Source of the DNA: SAR116 cluster bacterium AG-325-F22
GTDB taxonomy: Bacteria > Pseudomonadota > Alphaproteobacteria > Puniceispirillales > Marisalimonadaceae
NCBI GenBank assembly: GCA_003282885.1
Contig: QBYJ01000003.1
Coordinates: 1-64,000 of the forward strand
Length of the DNA: 64,000 nt
Direction: 5' to 3'
This document shows, one piece after another, positions 62,173 to 64,000 of this stretch. Below the pieces are notes generated by a model. The model did not search any database and was not told where the DNA came from. It worked only from the letters and a program-made list of their open reading frames with translations. Positions within the stretch are counted from its first letter, which is position 1. Each line of letters starts with the position of its first letter. Made by a program: the position numbers and the translations under genes.

Positions 62173-63198
62173 TTAGATTGTTGGGTCAGGATTTACTCTA
62201 ACAACTAGTTTCCCAAAATTTTTTCCATTTAATAAACCAATGAAAGCATTAGGAGCATTTTCGAGACCTTCCACAAAATCTTCTTTGTATTTAATCTTAC
62301 CTTCTTTAATCCAATTAGAAAGAACTTTGATCGACTCTTCTCTTTGATCATAATGGTTAAATACTATGAAGCCCTTGATCATCATCCTTTTTGTTAAAAT
62401 TTGTCTAAATAATAGTGGTAAACGATCTTTTTCACCACCAGGCATACTTGTAGCATTATATAAGGAAATTAAGCCACAGACAGGTATCCTTGCATAATCG
62501 TTAAGAAGTGGCATTACAGTGTCAAAGGTTATGCCTCCAACATTTTCCCAATAAATATCCACACCATCGGGACAAGCGGATTTAAGTTGGTCTTTAAAAT
62601 CATTGTCTTTGTAGTTTATACATTCATCAAAGCCTAATTCTGATTTTGTAAATTTACATTTTTCGCTAGTGCCAGCAACACCAATTACTTTGCATCCATA
62701 TATTTTCCCAATCTGACCAACGGTCGATCCAACTGCACCTGAAGCTGCAGAAACAACTAAAGTTTCACCTTTTTGTGGTTTTGCAAAGTTGTGCATTCCA
62801 ACATACGCAGTTGTCCCAGGCATTCCCAATACTCCAATAGAGGTAGATAGTGGAGCCATATTTGGATCAATTATTCTTAATTTTTTTTCATCAACTGTAG
62901 GATTATCTTGCCAACCGGTTCGACCTTCTACAAAGTCACCAACTTTAAAATTTTTTGATTTACTTTCTATTACTTGACTTAATGCACCTGCCTCCATTTC
63001 TTCACCAATTGCGACAGGTTTAGCATAGCTTTTTGTATCATTCATTCTACCTCGCATATATGGATCTAAAGACATGTAGATTGTTTTAAGTAAAACCTCT
63101 CCTTCTTTTGGAGGCCTGATTTCTTCTTTTACAGTTTTAAAGTTTTGAAGAGTTGGTTCACCATGTGGTCTTTCATTGAGTAAAATCTTGGTGTTCAT
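62173..63198 (-). CDS. NADP-dependent oxidoreductase, CurA/leukotriene B4 dehydrogenase type
   Basis: 341 residues of the zinc-free medium-chain reductases. SLDPYMRGRM, FVEGRTGWQ, GMPGTTAYVGMHNFAKPQKGETLVVSAASGAVGSTVGQIGK (cofactor site) and YWENVGGITFDTVMPLLN are diagnostic. It reduces double bonds of enones. It faces the bifunctional beta-oxidation enzyme tail to tail with 20 bases between. Well-known family members include E. coli CurA. Confidence 0.91.
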   Translation of the reverse strand: MNTKILLNERPHGEPTLQNFKTVKEEIRPPKEGEVLLKTIYMSLDPYMRGRMNDTKSYAKPVAIGEEMEAGALSQVIESKSKNFKVGDFVEGRTGWQDNPTVDEKKLRIIDPNMAPLSTSIGVLGMPGTTAYVGMHNFAKPQKGETLVVSAASGAVGSTVGQIGKIYGCKVIGVAGTSEKCKFTKSELGFDECINYKDNDFKDQLKSACPDGVDIYWENVGGITFDTVMPLLNDYARIPVCGLISLYNATSMPGGEKDRLPLLFRQILTKRMMIKGFIVFNHYDQREESIKVLSNWIKEGKIKYKEDFVEGLENAPNAFIGLLNGKNFGKLVVRVNPDPTI

Positions 63199-63257
63199 AT
63201 AATTTTCTCCGTTTGTTAAAAATTTTTGTAATTGATAGATTGTGACATCTATTTTAT

Positions 63258-64000
63258 TTAAACTTTTGATAAATAATACTTAAAACATAATGTTGAAAAT
63301 AAAGACCCTAATCCTAAACATAAAAATGACAAGAGCCAAGCTAAATGACTTGTTTGTCCACCAAAATTATCCAAAACAAAACCAATTATAGGGCCTCCCA
63401 AAGCTCCTCCAAAAAAACCGACCATTGAGTGAAGAGCAAGTCTTACGCCTCTATCTTCTGGTTTACCATTAATTACTGTTCCAGTTGTTAATGATCCTGA
63501 ATCAAGTACTATAAGACCATTATAAATTAAAAGCATTAAAAGGGCTAACCAGAAACTAAACCAAAAAGAAATAGCAGTTAAAATTGAACCAATGAAACAT
63601 AATAATCCCATTTTACTTACTATTCTTGCTCTGTCTTTTCCTATGCAGTATCTAGCACCATAGATAGATGCGAAAATACCCAAAAAGCCCATCAAACCAA
63701 TACAATTTGCAATGAATGCATCACTAACTTTGGTGTTAAAGTAATTTGAAAGAAATAATATACAGGGAAATGTCCAACTCCTAAAGCCAAACAGTTCATA
63801 TGTGTGTCCTCCATAGCCAAGTATAAATGGTAATGCTTTCTTATTTTTAAATGTTGTAAAAATAGGGATAATTACTTTTATAATACCTTGGTAGGATCTT
63901 TTTTTGCGTTCTTCAATTTCTTCTCCAGAAAATAACAATAGAGGAAAAGCAGAAATAAACAGAATAATTGAGGCAAATAAAAAGGCTTCTTCCCATGGAA
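63258..64000 (-). CDS. Major facilitator superfamily transporter, C-terminal part (5' end outside window)
   Basis: The frame stays open to base 64000; the first candidate start inside it (TTG 63938) lies within a membrane helix, so the N-terminus is missing. About 247 residues remain, with seven or so membrane helices: EEAFLFASIILFISAFPLL, then a cytoplasmic loop (GEEIEERKKRSYQG), and the C-terminal six-helix bundle with RSWTFPCILFLSNYF, GFLGIFASIYGARYCIGKDRARI, and LALHSMVGFFGGALGGPIIGFVLDNFGG (the motif-C-like glycine-rich helix). Substrate unknown. It sits 59 bases downstream of nothing else on its strand, before the CurA-like gene. Confidence 0.85.
   Translation of the reverse strand, partial: PWEEAFLFASIILFISAFPLLLFSGEEIEERKKRSYQGIIKVIIPIFTTFKNKKALPFILGYGGHTYELFGFRSWTFPCILFLSNYFNTKVSDAFIANCIGLMGFLGIFASIYGARYCIGKDRARIVSKMGLLCFIGSILTAISFWFSFWLALLMLLIYNGLIVLDSGSLTTGTVINGKPEDRGVRLALHSMVGFFGGALGGPIIGFVLDNFGGQTSHLAWLLSFLCLGLGSLFSTLCFKYYLSKV

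Noticed and set aside
1..64000. tRNA, rRNA, CRISPR, insertion sequences, integrases and attachment sites
   Set aside because: Searched by eye in all gaps on both strands; no cloverleaf, regularly spaced repeat, transposase or recombinase was found.

Overview
The window is a gene-dense, AT-rich (roughly one-third G+C by eye) bacterial chromosome segment with about 60 protein genes. Intergenic gaps are mostly under 200 bases and several convergent gene pairs abut or overlap by a few bases. I see no rRNA, tRNA, CRISPR array, insertion sequence or phage gene. The gene content (HI0933-family flavoprotein, YciB/IspZ, DUF3833 with a chalcone-isomerase-like protein, glutaryl-CoA dehydrogenase, an OPLAH-type 5-oxoprolinase, many SDR and DMT-family proteins) and the streamlined, AT-rich layout suggest a free-living marine alphaproteobacterium of the AEGEAN-169/HIMB59, SAR116 or a similar lineage. 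That placement is inference; no marker gene here settles it.

Layout. 0-4 kb: end of a LysR regulator, a BaiN/HI0933-type flavoprotein and a DEAD-box RNA helicase. 4-8.8 kb: a DMT transporter and an atypical SDR, divergent from an operon encoding a split ComD/ComE-like thiamine-diphosphate decarboxylase, a Gfo/Idh/MocA oxidoreductase and a second atypical SDR. 8.9-10 kb: an isolated, extremely AT-rich GT61 glycosyltransferase. 10-15 kb: a YihU-like (sulfolactaldehyde-reductase-type) dehydrogenase divergent from a zwf-pgl-edd Entner-Doudoroff operon. 15-29.6 kb: mixed catabolism, with an M20 carbamoylase, HIT protein, crotonase plus acyl-CoA synthetase, DMT transporter, alpha/beta hydrolase, enolase-superfamily enzyme, YciB, chalcone-isomerase-like and DUF3833 proteins, a luciferase-like oxidoreductase, a COG3618 lactonase-type hydrolase, TauD/TfdA dioxygenase, cupin, chromene-carboxylate-isomerase-like protein and GcdH. 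29.6-36.3 kb: a small ORF, a class III cyclase with TPRs, a fused 5-oxoprolinase and DenD.

36.4-56 kb is a sugar-acid catabolism zone. It holds Eda, KdgK, an altronate-dehydratase-family enzyme with a 2-keto-3-deoxy-fuconate-type SDR and an FAH hydrolase, an IlvD/Edd aldonate dehydratase, LtnD, a 2-hydroxyacid dehydrogenase, two tandem D-lactate-dehydrogenase-type flavoproteins, OtnC and OtnI, and an aldo-keto reductase coupled to a metallo-beta-lactamase-fold lactonase. Embedded in it, at 37.2-39.4 kb, is an acyl-CoA synthetase paired with a thiol-dioxygenase-like cupin. 56-64 kb: a COG4091 oxidoreductase, tyrosine phosphatase and ectoine-hydroxylase-like PhyH dioxygenase, then a nitronate monooxygenase, a bifunctional beta-oxidation enzyme, a CurA-like reductase and the end of an MFS transporter.

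How it works together (inference): sugar acids, deoxy-sugar acids and four-carbon acids are dehydrated or oxidised to 2-keto-3-deoxy acids, phosphorylated (KdgK) and cleaved (Eda), or oxidised and hydrolysed to pyruvate plus a 2-hydroxyacid that the tandem flavoproteins could oxidise. Glucose-6-phosphate enters through zwf-pgl-edd. Uptake systems and specific regulators for these routes are nearly absent from the window. The leads I find most interesting are the ComDE-like/Gfo/SDR locus (4-8.8 kb), the YihU-like reductase next to the Entner-Doudoroff operon, and the thiol dioxygenase-acyl-CoA synthetase pair, which could form a 3-mercaptopropionate to 3-sulfinopropionyl-CoA route.
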